Part shown: positions 51,102 to 59,994 of the stretch, one piece after another
Position numbering within the stretch: position 1 is the first letter of the stretch
Layout of the letters: each line of letters opens with the position of its first letter
From: Novipirellula galeiformis
GTDB taxonomy: Bacteria; Planctomycetota; Planctomycetia; Pirellulales; Pirellulaceae
Length of the DNA stretch: 64,000 bases
Reading direction: 5' to 3'
Assembly (NCBI RefSeq): GCF_007860095.1
Contig: NZ_SJPT01000012.1
Span: 1-64,000 of the forward strand
Notes under the pieces: generated by a model
The model's database searches: none
What the model saw: only the letters and a program-made list of their open reading frames with translations
What the model was told of the DNA's origin: nothing
Program-made: the position numbers and the translations under genes

Positions 51102-54100
51102 ATGAAGATTCAACGCATTCAAATCGTTTTGGTACTAATGATCGGATCGCTTGGTTTGCCCTCGTCGGCGCAGGAAATCGAAGCGATCCGCTTTAGCCGG
51201 GATGTGCTGCCGATCCTATCGGACCGTTGTTTTCATTGTCATGGCCCGGATCCCGAGCATCGCGAAGCCGATTTGAGGCTCGACGATCGTGAATCGGCTA
51301 TCGAAGAGATGGCGGTCATTGTACCGATGGAACCGGATGCGAGCGAATTGATCGCACGCATTATCAGCGAGGATCACGACAAATTGATGCCGCCTCCGGA
51401 GTCCCATCGCAAACCCTTGACGCAGCAAGAGATTGAAATTTTGAGGCGTTGGATTGCCGAAGGGGCGAAGTGGGGAACGCATTGGTCGTTCGAAAAACTG
51501 CTGCGTCCCGAACCGCCCCAACTCAACCTTCATCCGATCGATGCATTTGTACAACGACAGCTGGAAGAACATGCCCTGCAGCCCTCCACCGAAGCCGACC
51601 GGCGAACCTTGATTCGACGTGTCACGTTGGATCTCATCGGTCTGCCGCCGAGTCCTGCGGAAGTCGATGCGTTCCTCGCCGACGATTCACCGCAGGCATA
51701 TGAGAACCTTGTCGACCGTTTGTTACAGTCGCCTCATTACGGTGAGCGGATGGCGTGGCCGTGGCTCGATGCGGCACGCTACGCTGATACCAGCGGCTAC
51801 CAGGGCGATCCCGAACGTTCGATGTGGCCGTGGCGTGATTGGGTGATCACGGCGCTGAATGAAAACATGCCGTTTGATCAATTTACAATCGAGCAAATTG
51901 CGGGTGACCTGCTGCCCGAACCGACTCCAGAGCAACGGCTGGCTACCGGTTTCAATCGCAACCACATGCACAATGGCGAAGGAGGTCGGATCGCGGAAGA
52001 GACGCGAGTGGAGAACGTTTTCGATCGCGCTGAAACGACCGGGACCGTTTGGTTGGGATTGACGCTGCAGTGCGCTCGTTGCCATGACCACAAGTTTGAT
52101 CCAACTACGAATGTGGACTATTTCGCCTTCACCGATTTCTTCAATCAAACCTCCGAAGCAGGACGCATCGTAGGCGGATTGGCGGTTCCGCCCGCGATCG
52201 ACTACGTGCCCGAGGAACAGCGGCGCGAGATCGAAAAACTCAAACACCGGATCGCGGAACTGGCCGAACAACTCGTCGCCCCCTCGGACGAAGCCGATGC
52301 GGCTCAAACGGTGTGGGAATCGGCTTGGGGAGATGGCATTGCCGAACCATGGCGCACGCTTGATCCGTCGGTATTTCGCTCAAGCGGCGGTGCCATGATC
52401 AGCAAACAAGCGGATTTGTCGCTGCATGTGACCGGGGAACGTCCGGAGCAAGATGTGTACGAGATTACGTTCTCAACCGAAGAGAACGAAATCCGCGGTC
52501 TCCGCCTAGAAGCTCTCGTCGACTCTACGTCGCCCGGTCAATCGACGGGCCGCGACAATGGGGGCAACTTTGTGCTCAGTGAAATCGAAGTCACGGCGCG
52601 TCCCGTGAACGCCCCTGAATCGGAAGCGGTGCCCGTCAAGTTTGTCGGCGGCGAAGCGGATTTCTCTCAAGATGGTTTCCCCGTCGAGCACGCCATCGAT
52701 GGCCGTGTCGACAAAACCAGCGGTTGGGCTGTTAGCGGACACAAAAAGAAAGAGCCTCGCTGGGCCAACTTCTATACCGACGAGCCGATTGGCTTCGAAC
52801 AAGGGACGGTGTTGAGCGTCAAGCTCCGCTTCGAGTCTCGGTTCATCCAACATACGATGGCGTTATTCCGCATCAGGGTTACCGATGCCAAACACCCCAC
52901 GGGGCCGGATGCCAAGATCGCCACGCTCTTGCGCACTCCGGTGGACCAGCGTCGTGAGGCGGATCAGGCCCGCTTGCGAGAACATTTTCGCAGGTTTCAT
53001 TGGGACCGTTCTGCCGAAATTGCTCGACAACTCGACGCTGCACGCCGCGAATTGGTCACGTTACAAGCGAACGCGAAACCGGTGCCGGTGATGGTCATGG
53101 ACACCCGCGATGCTCCACGTGAAACGTTCGTGCTGGTCAAGGGGATTTACAATGACGTGACCGATCGCAAGGTCGTCGCCGCGGTGCCTAGCATGTTGCC
53201 GCCGCTCGCCGAGAAAGCGGAGGGCGAGGCACCAACGCGTCTGGATCTCGCACGCTGGATCGTCGCTCCCGAGAACCCGTTAACGGCACGCGTGACGGTC
53301 AATCGCTATTGGCAGATGTTCTTTGGCCGTGGGATTGTCTCGACGATGGATGATTTCGGATTACAGGGGGCTCAACCGACGCATCCCGATTTGTTGGATT
53401 GGTTGGCGGTCGAATTTGTGGAGTCCGGTTGGGATGTCAAGCACATGCACCGAATGATCGTGACCAGCCAAACGTATCGGCAATCCTCTCATGTGACGCC
53501 GGAATCATTGGCACAAGACCCGGAAAATAAACTGCTCAGTCGGGCTCCACGTTATCGCATGCCATCGTGGATGATCCGCGACCATGCGTTAGCGGCCAGC
53601 GGTTTGTTGTTGCCTTCGATCGGGGGACCGCCGGTCAAACCGTACCAACCTGATGGGATTTGGTCGGAGGCCACGTTTGGGAAAATTCGCTATCAAGCCG
53701 ATACGGCGGACAAACTGTATCGTCGCTCGCTCTACACGTTTTGGCGGCGGATTGTCGGTCCGACGATTCTGTTTGATGCCGCCAAAAGACAAACATGTGA
53801 AGTGAATACGAATCTCACGAACACACCACTGCATGCTCTGACCACGCTCAACGATGTGACCTACCTCGAAGCGGCGCGAGTGCTTGCAGGGCGTCTGATG
53901 AAGGATCACCCCGAGGATCGCGACCGGATCACCATGGCCTTCGTCACGCTGACGTCGCGCCCGCCGGAGGCGGCCGAACTCGAGCTGCTCGAGCACCGGT
54001 TGGAGTCGTACGTTGCTGAGTTCCGCAAGACTCCAGAGAATGCATCCGAGTTATTGACGATCGGCGATTACACGCGTGATACGTCGCTCGACCCGGCCGA

Positions 54101-54167
54101 ACACGCGGCCTACACAACCCTCTTGAACACATTGATGAATCTCGACGAGACGCTGGTGAAACCATGA
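51102..54167 (+). CDS. Planctomycete cytochrome c/DUF1549/DUF1553 protein
   Basis: A 1021-residue secreted protein, start ATG 51102 before a signal peptide (QIVLVLMIGSLGLPSSAQ). PSCyt1 haem site C43-F-H-C46-H47, DUF1549/PSCyt2 from about 150 with a second haem-type site C324-A-R-C327-H328, a middle galactose-binding-like region (about 410-620) and DUF1553 to the end (RVTVNRYWQMFFGRGIVST, NKLLSRAPRYRMPSWMIRDH). Members are typical of planctomycetes and verrucomicrobia and always pair with DUF1501 proteins; a periplasmic electron-transfer or polysaccharide-processing role is suspected. The stop overlaps the next ATG (ATGA). Confidence 0.94.
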   Translation: MKIQRIQIVLVLMIGSLGLPSSAQEIEAIRFSRDVLPILSDRCFHCHGPDPEHREADLRLDDRESAIEEMAVIVPMEPDASELIARIISEDHDKLMPPPESHRKPLTQQEIEILRRWIAEGAKWGTHWSFEKLLRPEPPQLNLHPIDAFVQRQLEEHALQPSTEADRRTLIRRVTLDLIGLPPSPAEVDAFLADDSPQAYENLVDRLLQSPHYGERMAWPWLDAARYADTSGYQGDPERSMWPWRDWVITALNENMPFDQFTIEQIAGDLLPEPTPEQRLATGFNRNHMHNGEGGRIAEETRVENVFDRAETTGTVWLGLTLQCARCHDHKFDPTTNVDYFAFTDFFNQTSEAGRIVGGLAVPPAIDYVPEEQRREIEKLKHRIAELAEQLVAPSDEADAAQTVWESAWGDGIAEPWRTLDPSVFRSSGGAMISKQADLSLHVTGERPEQDVYEITFSTEENEIRGLRLEALVDSTSPGQSTGRDNGGNFVLSEIEVTARPVNAPESEAVPVKFVGGEADFSQDGFPVEHAIDGRVDKTSGWAVSGHKKKEPRWANFYTDEPIGFEQGTVLSVKLRFESRFIQHTMALFRIRVTDAKHPTGPDAKIATLLRTPVDQRREADQARLREHFRRFHWDRSAEIARQLDAARRELVTLQANAKPVPVMVMDTRDAPRETFVLVKGIYNDVTDRKVVAAVPSMLPPLAEKAEGEAPTRLDLARWIVAPENPLTARVTVNRYWQMFFGRGIVSTMDDFGLQGAQPTHPDLLDWLAVEFVESGWDVKHMHRMIVTSQTYRQSSHVTPESLAQDPENKLLSRAPRYRMPSWMIRDHALAASGLLLPSIGGPPVKPYQPDGIWSEATFGKIRYQADTADKLYRRSLYTFWRRIVGPTILFDAAKRQTCEVNTNLTNTPLHALTTLNDVTYLEAARVLAGRLMKDHPEDRDRITMAFVTLTSRPPEAAELELLEHRLESYVAEFRKTPENASELLTIGDYTRDTSLDPAEHAAYTTLLNTLMNLDETLVKP

Positions 54168-55627
54168 ATCCAATCAATGAACATGCGGCGGTCATCACTC
54201 GGCGGCATTTGTTAGGCCAAATGGGACTGGGCGTCGGGGCGGCGGCACTGGGCACCTTGTTCAATGGCACACGGATGAGCGGCAGCGCGCATGCGGCGCT
54301 GCCGGATCCCTTGGCGCCGACGTTGCCCCACTTTCCGGCCAAAGCGAAACGAGTGATCTATCTGTTTCAAAACGGCGGTCCTTCGCATGTCGACTTGTTC
54401 GATTACAAGCCGAAGTTGCTTGAGTTTGCTGGCCAAGGACTTCCCGCGGAACTGACCGATGGCAAACGGTTTAGCACAATGACGTCGGGGCAAGAGAAGG
54501 CGTTCCTGCCGGAGATAACCAAGTTCGCCCGGCATGGTGATTGTGGAAAATGGGTCGCTGGTAATTTTATGCCACGCACCGCGGAGATCGTCGATGACCT
54601 CTGTTTTGTTCAATCGATGACAACGACGCAAGTCAATCACGCCCCGGCGATCACCTACTTTTTGACTGGATCGGAATTGCCCGGCAAACCAAGTATGGGG
54701 GCGTGGCTAACGTACGGGCTGGGTAGCGAGACGGAAAACCTACCGGCGTTTACGGTCATGACCAGCCGAGATCGTCAAGCCTCCTGTGGACAAATCTTCT
54801 ATGACTTCTATTGGGGCAATGGCTTTTTGCCTAGCAAATATCAGGGCGTGAAGTTCCGTGGCGCGGGCGATCCGGTGCTCTATTTGTCCAACCCCAACGG
54901 CATTAGCCGATCGATGCGGCGGAGCCAATTGGATGACTTGGCGGCACTAAACCAAATGAACATGGATCGTCTCGGGGATCCCGAAATTGCCGCACGCATC
55001 GCCCAATACGAAATGGCCTACAAAATGCAAACCTCGGTCCCCGAGTTGACCGACATGCGTGACGAGCCTCAACATGTGTTGGACATGTATGGGCCGCAAG
55101 TCAACGAGAAGGGAAGCTTCGCTTATAATTGTTTGATGGCCCGCCGGTTAGCCGAACGTGGTTGTCGGTTCATTCAACTGATGCATGCCGGTTGGGATCA
55201 ACATACCAACCTTGACACCCAGCTTGAAATCCAGTGCCAAGACACCGACGCCCCTTCGGCGGCACTGGTCAAGGACTTGCAACAGCGTGGGCTTTTGGAA
55301 GACACGCTGGTGATTTGGGGCGGTGAATTTGGACGGACGCCGTTCCAGCAAAACCGACCCGGCGCCAACCGTGGACGCGATCATCATCCTTATGCCTTCT
55401 CGCTGTGGATGGCCGGGGGCGGGGTCAAGCCAGGGATCACGTATGGGGAATCCGACGATTTTGGATTCAATGTTGCCAACCATCCTGTGCAAGTGCATGA
55501 CTTGCAAGCGACCATTCTGCATTTGCTAGGGATCGATCACGCCCGTTTTACGCACCGTTTTCAAGGTCTCGATCAACGGTTGACGGGGGTCGAAGAGGCC
55601 CATGTCGTACACGACATTTTGAGCTAG
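54164..55627 (+). CDS. DUF1501 protein, Tat-type signal
   Basis: A 487-residue exported protein. Twin-arginine leader TRRHLLGQMGLGVGAAALG, then YLFQNGGPSHVDLFDYKPKL, the His-rich FVQSMTTTQVNHAPAITYF, FTVMTSRDRQ, and the C-terminal LVIWGGEFGRTPFQQN and GRDHHPYAFSLWMAGGGVKPG, which make it a sulfatase-fold DUF1501 member. Coupled to the upstream PSCyt gene (ATGA). Paralogous to the partial gene at 62993. Catalytic role not established. Confidence 0.94.
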   Translation: MNPINEHAAVITRRHLLGQMGLGVGAAALGTLFNGTRMSGSAHAALPDPLAPTLPHFPAKAKRVIYLFQNGGPSHVDLFDYKPKLLEFAGQGLPAELTDGKRFSTMTSGQEKAFLPEITKFARHGDCGKWVAGNFMPRTAEIVDDLCFVQSMTTTQVNHAPAITYFLTGSELPGKPSMGAWLTYGLGSETENLPAFTVMTSRDRQASCGQIFYDFYWGNGFLPSKYQGVKFRGAGDPVLYLSNPNGISRSMRRSQLDDLAALNQMNMDRLGDPEIAARIAQYEMAYKMQTSVPELTDMRDEPQHVLDMYGPQVNEKGSFAYNCLMARRLAERGCRFIQLMHAGWDQHTNLDTQLEIQCQDTDAPSAALVKDLQQRGLLEDTLVIWGGEFGRTPFQQNRPGANRGRDHHPYAFSLWMAGGGVKPGITYGESDDFGFNVANHPVQVHDLQATILHLLGIDHARFTHRFQGLDQRLTGVEEAHVVHDILS

Positions 55628-55762
55628 GTGATCCATGATGGAAGGGTGAGGATTTGAAGGACGAAAATTGTCCGCTGCCGAGCCCTCCCGCTCCCTCACG
55701 ATGGTGGTTGTTTGATTACAATGAGTGTCCGCTAATTTTTACCCACCTCGTTCGGAGCCCTC

Positions 55763-57979
55763 ATGAAATCCATCCTGACTCTCACCCATGTTCCCTTGGC
55801 GGTGGCCTTGGTGATCGTTTCTGCAGTGTCCCATGTCACGGCCGCGGATGCTGAAAAGCATCGCGTGCTCGATGCCGGCGCCCTGCCCAATGATGTGCGA
55901 TTGAAGGATCCGAAGGATCTCCATGGATACTTTCCCTTTATCGTTCCGGAAACCAAAGCCGCGTGGGAGCAACGTCAAGCGGAGTTGAAGCAGCGCGTGC
56001 TCGTTGCGACCGGTTTGTTTCCGATGCCAGAGAAGACGCCTTTAAACGCGGTGATTCATGGCAAGGTGCAGCGTGATGGTTTTACGGTGGAAAAAGTTTA
56101 CTTTGAAAGTTTGCCTGGCCACTTTGTCTCCGGATTGCTGTTCCGGCCTGAGGGCGAGGTGACGGGCAAGCGGCCTGCGGTGTTGAGTCCCCACGGTCAC
56201 GGAGGTCGACTGCACGATTATGGCGAAGCGAAGATGGATGCCTTGATCGAATCGGGAGCCGAGTTGTATCGTGAATCGGGGCGTTTTCCGAAACTGGCTC
56301 GCTGTGCCCAATTGGCACGGATGGGCTGCGTCACCTTTATCTTTGACATGCTTGGTTACGTTGACAGCGAGCAAATTTCAAGGCATCGGGCGCATGGCTA
56401 TGCCAAGCGTCACCCCGGTTTGGAAACCGCTGAAAACTGGGGCTTTTACGGTGCACAAGCCGAAGGACGTCTGCACAGCATTTTCGGTTTGCAAACCTGG
56501 AATTGTGTCCGCTCGCTTGACTTCTTGGCCAGCCTTTCCGATGTCGACGCCGAGCGTATGGCAGTGACCGGCGGCAGCGGTGGAGGCACGCAAACGATTA
56601 TGATCGGCGCGATCGATGAACGCCCGATCGCCGGATTCCCTAACGGCATGGTGTCGACCAGCATGCAGGGTGGTTGCACTTGCGAAAATTGTAGCCTGCT
56701 GCGAATCGGTACCGGCAACGTCGAGCTCGCCGCCTTGTTTGCGCCACGTCCGCAAGCGATGACGGCGGCCAATGATTGGACGAAGGAAATGATGACGAAG
56801 GGCTATCCCGAACTTCGCCAACTGTATGCGATGCTCGGCGTCGAGGAAAATGTTTACTGCGAACCGATGCTGCATTTCCCTCACAATTACAACGCGGTCT
56901 CGCGTAGCATCATGTACTCGTGGATGAACAAGCACCTTGGACTTGGGTTGGAAGAACCGATCAAAGAACTCGATTGGAAACCGCTCACCGCCGAGGAGTA
57001 CACGGTTTGGAACGACGAGCATCCCGCGCCACCCAAAGGCGACGACTATGAACGCAAATTGCTGAAGCAAATGGACCAGCGTGATCGGGCGGCATTGTTC
57101 AACCACGCTCCCGCAAACGAAAGCGAAACGGAAACGTACTTTGCCACCGTCCGCGCCGCTTGGGAAACGTTGATCGGACGTGGCATGCCAAACGCCACAG
57201 ATATTGAGCGAACCAATGTTTGGAAGGAAACGCGGGCGAACTACATCGAGATTGGTGACCTGCTCACGCTGAAAAGCAAGGGCGAGCAATTGCCTGTCGT
57301 GTCCGTTTATCCGAAGTCGGACAAATGGAACAAGAAAGTGATGTTGTGGATTGATGGCCAGGGCAAATCGGGAATGTTTCCCGGCGGTAAGCCTCATGCC
57401 GACTTGTTGCGGCTTGTCGATGCGGGCTATGCCGTCGTCGCAGTCGATTTGTACGGCCAAGGCGAATTTGTCACCGATTCGGAGACCCCATCGCAAAATC
57501 GTACCGTGAAAAACCCACGTACCTTTGCTGGCTACACCTACGGTTACAACGACACGATGTTTGCCCGCCGCGTTCACGACATCCTGACCGTCACCGCATG
57601 GATTCACGGCGACGAGCATGAAGCGAAATCGCTGCAAGCGATCGGCGTCAATGGCGGTGGCCCCTTGCTCGCCGCAGCACGTGCGATTGCGGGGGCGCAG
57701 ATCGCAAGTGCCGCGATCGACACCGAGGGATTTCGCTTCGCAAGCTTGGAGGATTGGCGGGCCCCTGATTTTGTTCCGGGAGCGATTAAGTACGGCGACT
57801 TGCCAACGTTATTGGCATTGTCCGCCCCGAACCGACTCTGGATCGGTGGCGAGAAGGCCGCCCCCGCGATCCTACAGCAGGGCTATCAGGCGGCGGGCAA
57901 ACCCGATGCGGTTTCCGTTGCCAAAACGGAAGCCGATGCGACCACGGCAGCCATCGATTGGATCCTGCAGTCGCGATAG
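55763..57979 (+). CDS. Two-domain secreted alpha/beta hydrolase (acetyl-xylan-esterase-like)
   Basis: A 738-residue protein with a signal peptide ending AVSHVTAA. The first hydrolase domain (about 110-400) has HGHGGRLHDY, MLGYVDSE, nucleophile S272 in VTGGSGGGTQT and a His in MLHFPHNYN; it resembles large acetyl-xylan-esterase-like hydrolases. A second alpha/beta-hydrolase-like half follows (about 480-738; MLWIDGQGKSG, VAVDLYGQGE), where the nucleophile elbow reads GVNGGGP with N630 instead of Ser, so this half is probably not catalytic. A deacetylase or glucuronoyl-esterase function on plant or algal glycans is inferred. Confidence 0.85.
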   Translation: MKSILTLTHVPLAVALVIVSAVSHVTAADAEKHRVLDAGALPNDVRLKDPKDLHGYFPFIVPETKAAWEQRQAELKQRVLVATGLFPMPEKTPLNAVIHGKVQRDGFTVEKVYFESLPGHFVSGLLFRPEGEVTGKRPAVLSPHGHGGRLHDYGEAKMDALIESGAELYRESGRFPKLARCAQLARMGCVTFIFDMLGYVDSEQISRHRAHGYAKRHPGLETAENWGFYGAQAEGRLHSIFGLQTWNCVRSLDFLASLSDVDAERMAVTGGSGGGTQTIMIGAIDERPIAGFPNGMVSTSMQGGCTCENCSLLRIGTGNVELAALFAPRPQAMTAANDWTKEMMTKGYPELRQLYAMLGVEENVYCEPMLHFPHNYNAVSRSIMYSWMNKHLGLGLEEPIKELDWKPLTAEEYTVWNDEHPAPPKGDDYERKLLKQMDQRDRAALFNHAPANESETETYFATVRAAWETLIGRGMPNATDIERTNVWKETRANYIEIGDLLTLKSKGEQLPVVSVYPKSDKWNKKVMLWIDGQGKSGMFPGGKPHADLLRLVDAGYAVVAVDLYGQGEFVTDSETPSQNRTVKNPRTFAGYTYGYNDTMFARRVHDILTVTAWIHGDEHEAKSLQAIGVNGGGPLLAAARAIAGAQIASAAIDTEGFRFASLEDWRAPDFVPGAIKYGDLPTLLALSAPNRLWIGGEKAAPAILQQGYQAAGKPDAVSVAKTEADATTAAIDWILQSR

Positions 57980-58107
57980 CGCCAGCGGAGACGTTTTGGG
58001 CCTCGGTTTTAAGCGTCTCCAGGCGTCGTTGACTGGCGAGACAAAAGGAACCGTTTTCGCTATCCTTGCGGGCTAGAGCAATTTGAAAATTGACGTCGGA
58101 TTCCAAG

Positions 58108-58190
58108 TAGGGCCGGTTCCCACCGGCCAGCTTGTGATTGGCGGGCTTGTGATTGGCGGGCTTGTGATTGGCCGGTGGGAACCGGCCCTA
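58108..58190. repeat. 22-bp inverted repeat enclosing 15-bp tandem repeat
   Basis: Perfect inverted arms at 58108-58129 and 58169-58190 (left arm begins TAGGGCCGGTTCCCACCGG). Between them, GCTTGTGATTGGCGG occurs at 58130-58144 and 58145-58159 with a partial third copy from 58160. The structure resembles a mobile REP/MITE-like element. Confidence 0.95.
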
Positions 58191-58230
58191 CATCCCACTT
58201 CAATTTCGCATAGGCTCTGGCCTGCACTCC

Positions 58231-58256
58231 TAACCCGAAGCGTCAGCGAGGGACCG
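58231..58256 (+). repeat. Short copy of dispersed CCCGAAGCGT..GCGAGGGACCG repeat
   Basis: TAACCCGAAGCGTCAGCGAG followed by GGACCG; nearly the same as 6892-6917 and the reverse complement of the right end of 47668-47780. Confidence 0.85.
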
Positions 58257-58414
58257 AGTCGAGTGAGCTGTTCACTCGCTTGCCCGTGGGGTGATGAAGT
58301 ATCCAGGCTAGCGGTGGGGATCGGCGTCTTGTTTACCCCAGACGCCGCGCCGCGGCGGAGCACTGCCGATCTGCTCGCCCCTTTTATACAACGACTTGCT
58401 TTGGAGCGACGACG

Positions 58415-59410
58415 ATGAAAGCTGCATTTATTGAACAAACCGGTCTCGCTTCGTCGATTCAGTTCGGCGAAGTGCCTGATCCTATCCTTCAAGCGGGGCA
58501 AGTGCGGGTGCGTGTCGGCGCCGTTTCGGTGAATCCGATCGACTTGTACATCCGCAGCGGCGCCGTTGCGATGGAACTGCCCAAGCCGTTCATCATCGGA
58601 TCGGATCTTTCCGGTACAGTCGACGCGGTCGCAGATGACGTCACGCGATTCAAACCAGGCGACCGAGTGTGGGGAATCCAACAAGGCCCAGGCGTTCACC
58701 AGGGGACGTTCGCCGAGTTGTGTGCGGTCGACGCAAAATGGCTTTATCCGATACCGGACGAGGTACGCAACGAAGACGCGGCGGCGATCGCCCTGGTCGG
58801 TGTCACGGCACACTTGGGAATCTTTCGTGAAGCCCGACTGCAACGTGGCGAAACGATTTTTGTGCACGGTGGAACGGGAGGCGTTGGGTCCGCCGTCGTG
58901 CAAATGGCTAAGGCGATCGGCGCTCGCGTGATCGCAACGGCCGGGGGTGAAACAAAAGTGAATTTGTGTCGCGAGTTGGGGGCCGACGAAGTCATCGACT
59001 ACCGCGAAGGCAATGTCGCGGAACAACTACGCAAACTCGCACCCGATGGTGTTAACGTGTTTTTTGAAACACTTCGCGAACCTGATTTCGACTTTGCCAT
59101 CGCTGCCATGGCGCCACGTGGGCGAATGGTCGTGATGGCGGGCCGCGATGCTCGGCCGGTATTTCCCGTCGGACCGTTTTACGTCAAAGGTTGCTCGCTG
59201 CACGGTTTTATGCTGCTCAAAGCGAGTGTGGAAGAACAACAAGCGGCCGCCGAGGACATCAACCGCTGGTTGGCCGCCAAACAAATTCGTCCACTAATCG
59301 ATCGTGTGATGCCGCTCCGCGACGCGGCCGAGGCCCATGCGTTGCAAGAAAAACAAACGCTGCAAAATCAGGGTAATTTGGCCGGGAAATTGGTGCTCAC
59401 GACGCGTTGA
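58415..59410 (+). CDS. Quinone-oxidoreductase-like MDR dehydrogenase
   Basis: A 331-residue zinc-free medium-chain reductase/dehydrogenase. GDRVWGIQQGPGVHQGTFAE and the NAD(P)H-binding VHGGTGGVGSAVVQMAKAIGA are typical of NADPH:quinone reductases; no zinc-ligand pattern is present. The C-terminal end FMLLKASVEEQQAA completes the fold. It may reduce quinones or unsaturated carbonyl compounds; substrate unknown. Good ATG with a purine-rich AGCGACGACG upstream. Confidence 0.9.
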   Translation: MKAAFIEQTGLASSIQFGEVPDPILQAGQVRVRVGAVSVNPIDLYIRSGAVAMELPKPFIIGSDLSGTVDAVADDVTRFKPGDRVWGIQQGPGVHQGTFAELCAVDAKWLYPIPDEVRNEDAAAIALVGVTAHLGIFREARLQRGETIFVHGGTGGVGSAVVQMAKAIGARVIATAGGETKVNLCRELGADEVIDYREGNVAEQLRKLAPDGVNVFFETLREPDFDFAIAAMAPRGRMVVMAGRDARPVFPVGPFYVKGCSLHGFMLLKASVEEQQAAAEDINRWLAAKQIRPLIDRVMPLRDAAEAHALQEKQTLQNQGNLAGKLVLTTR

Positions 59411-59420
59411 AATGCGAAAG

Positions 59421-59771
59421 TCAATCGGTTGCCGACGTAGGTCGAACGCGAATGTATTGGTTCTGAATCACGGCCACTGCCCAGCCAATCACGCTGGCGA
59501 AAATCGTGGACAAAATGTCGGGCGGCCATAGCTCGACAGCAAGGATAGCGCCCAATGCCGCATAGATGTAGCAGCGGAGCACGCCACGGATTTGATCCCG
59601 CTGGATTAGCAAGACGATAAAAAATGCAGGAACGCCTACAACGAACCCCAGTGTCGTACCGGCAAACGGCAGATCCCGAAAACAAGCAAAGGCAATCGCT
59701 GTCACGGGAAATGCGGCAGCGAATCGACGTAGCGACATTCGTCGTGATCGTAACAACGTGGCCCACCTCAT
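59421..59771 (-). CDS. Small multi-pass membrane protein, unknown
   Basis: About 116 residues, start at ATG 59771 (59738 also possible). A basic start (RSRRMSLRRF) precedes about four hydrophobic segments, for example FPVTAIAFACF and FVVGVPAFFIVLLIQ, and STIFASVIGWAVAVIQ. No named family seen. Ends 10 bases from the convergent MDR gene. Confidence 0.65.
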   Translation of the reverse strand: MRWATLLRSRRMSLRRFAAAFPVTAIAFACFRDLPFAGTTLGFVVGVPAFFIVLLIQRDQIRGVLRCYIYAALGAILAVELWPPDILSTIFASVIGWAVAVIQNQYIRVRPTSATD

Positions 59772-59994
59772 CACGTCGAAGCTGTTGAACAACAAAGCCC
59801 GGGGGCACGCGGCGCACCCCGGTTTGAGTGTGCAATCATACCGACCAACTCCCAACGGGGGTGAACAATCTTATTTGGGTTGCAAATCAGGAAGAACACC
59901 ATCGCAAGGATTCATTCGAGGATTCGTTTCATCGGTAGTGTGAAAAATATGTTTCCACGTCCTCTTTAGCAAACCACAACGTTTGCCTCTTTGC

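Larger units (their letters stand above)
57980..58414. other. Intergenic rich in repeats
   Basis: A 435-base gap. A hairpin GGAGACG/CGTCTCC flanked by GCC/GGC (57980-58025, no T-run) may help end the upstream transcript. Then come the inverted/tandem repeat unit (58108-58190) and one short copy of the dispersed repeat (58231-58256). No supported gene. Confidence 0.6.

Noticed and set aside
58073-59026. Minus-strand 317-codon frame opposite the MDR gene
   Set aside because: It is the shadow of the well-supported quinone-oxidoreductase gene and of the inverted-repeat unit.
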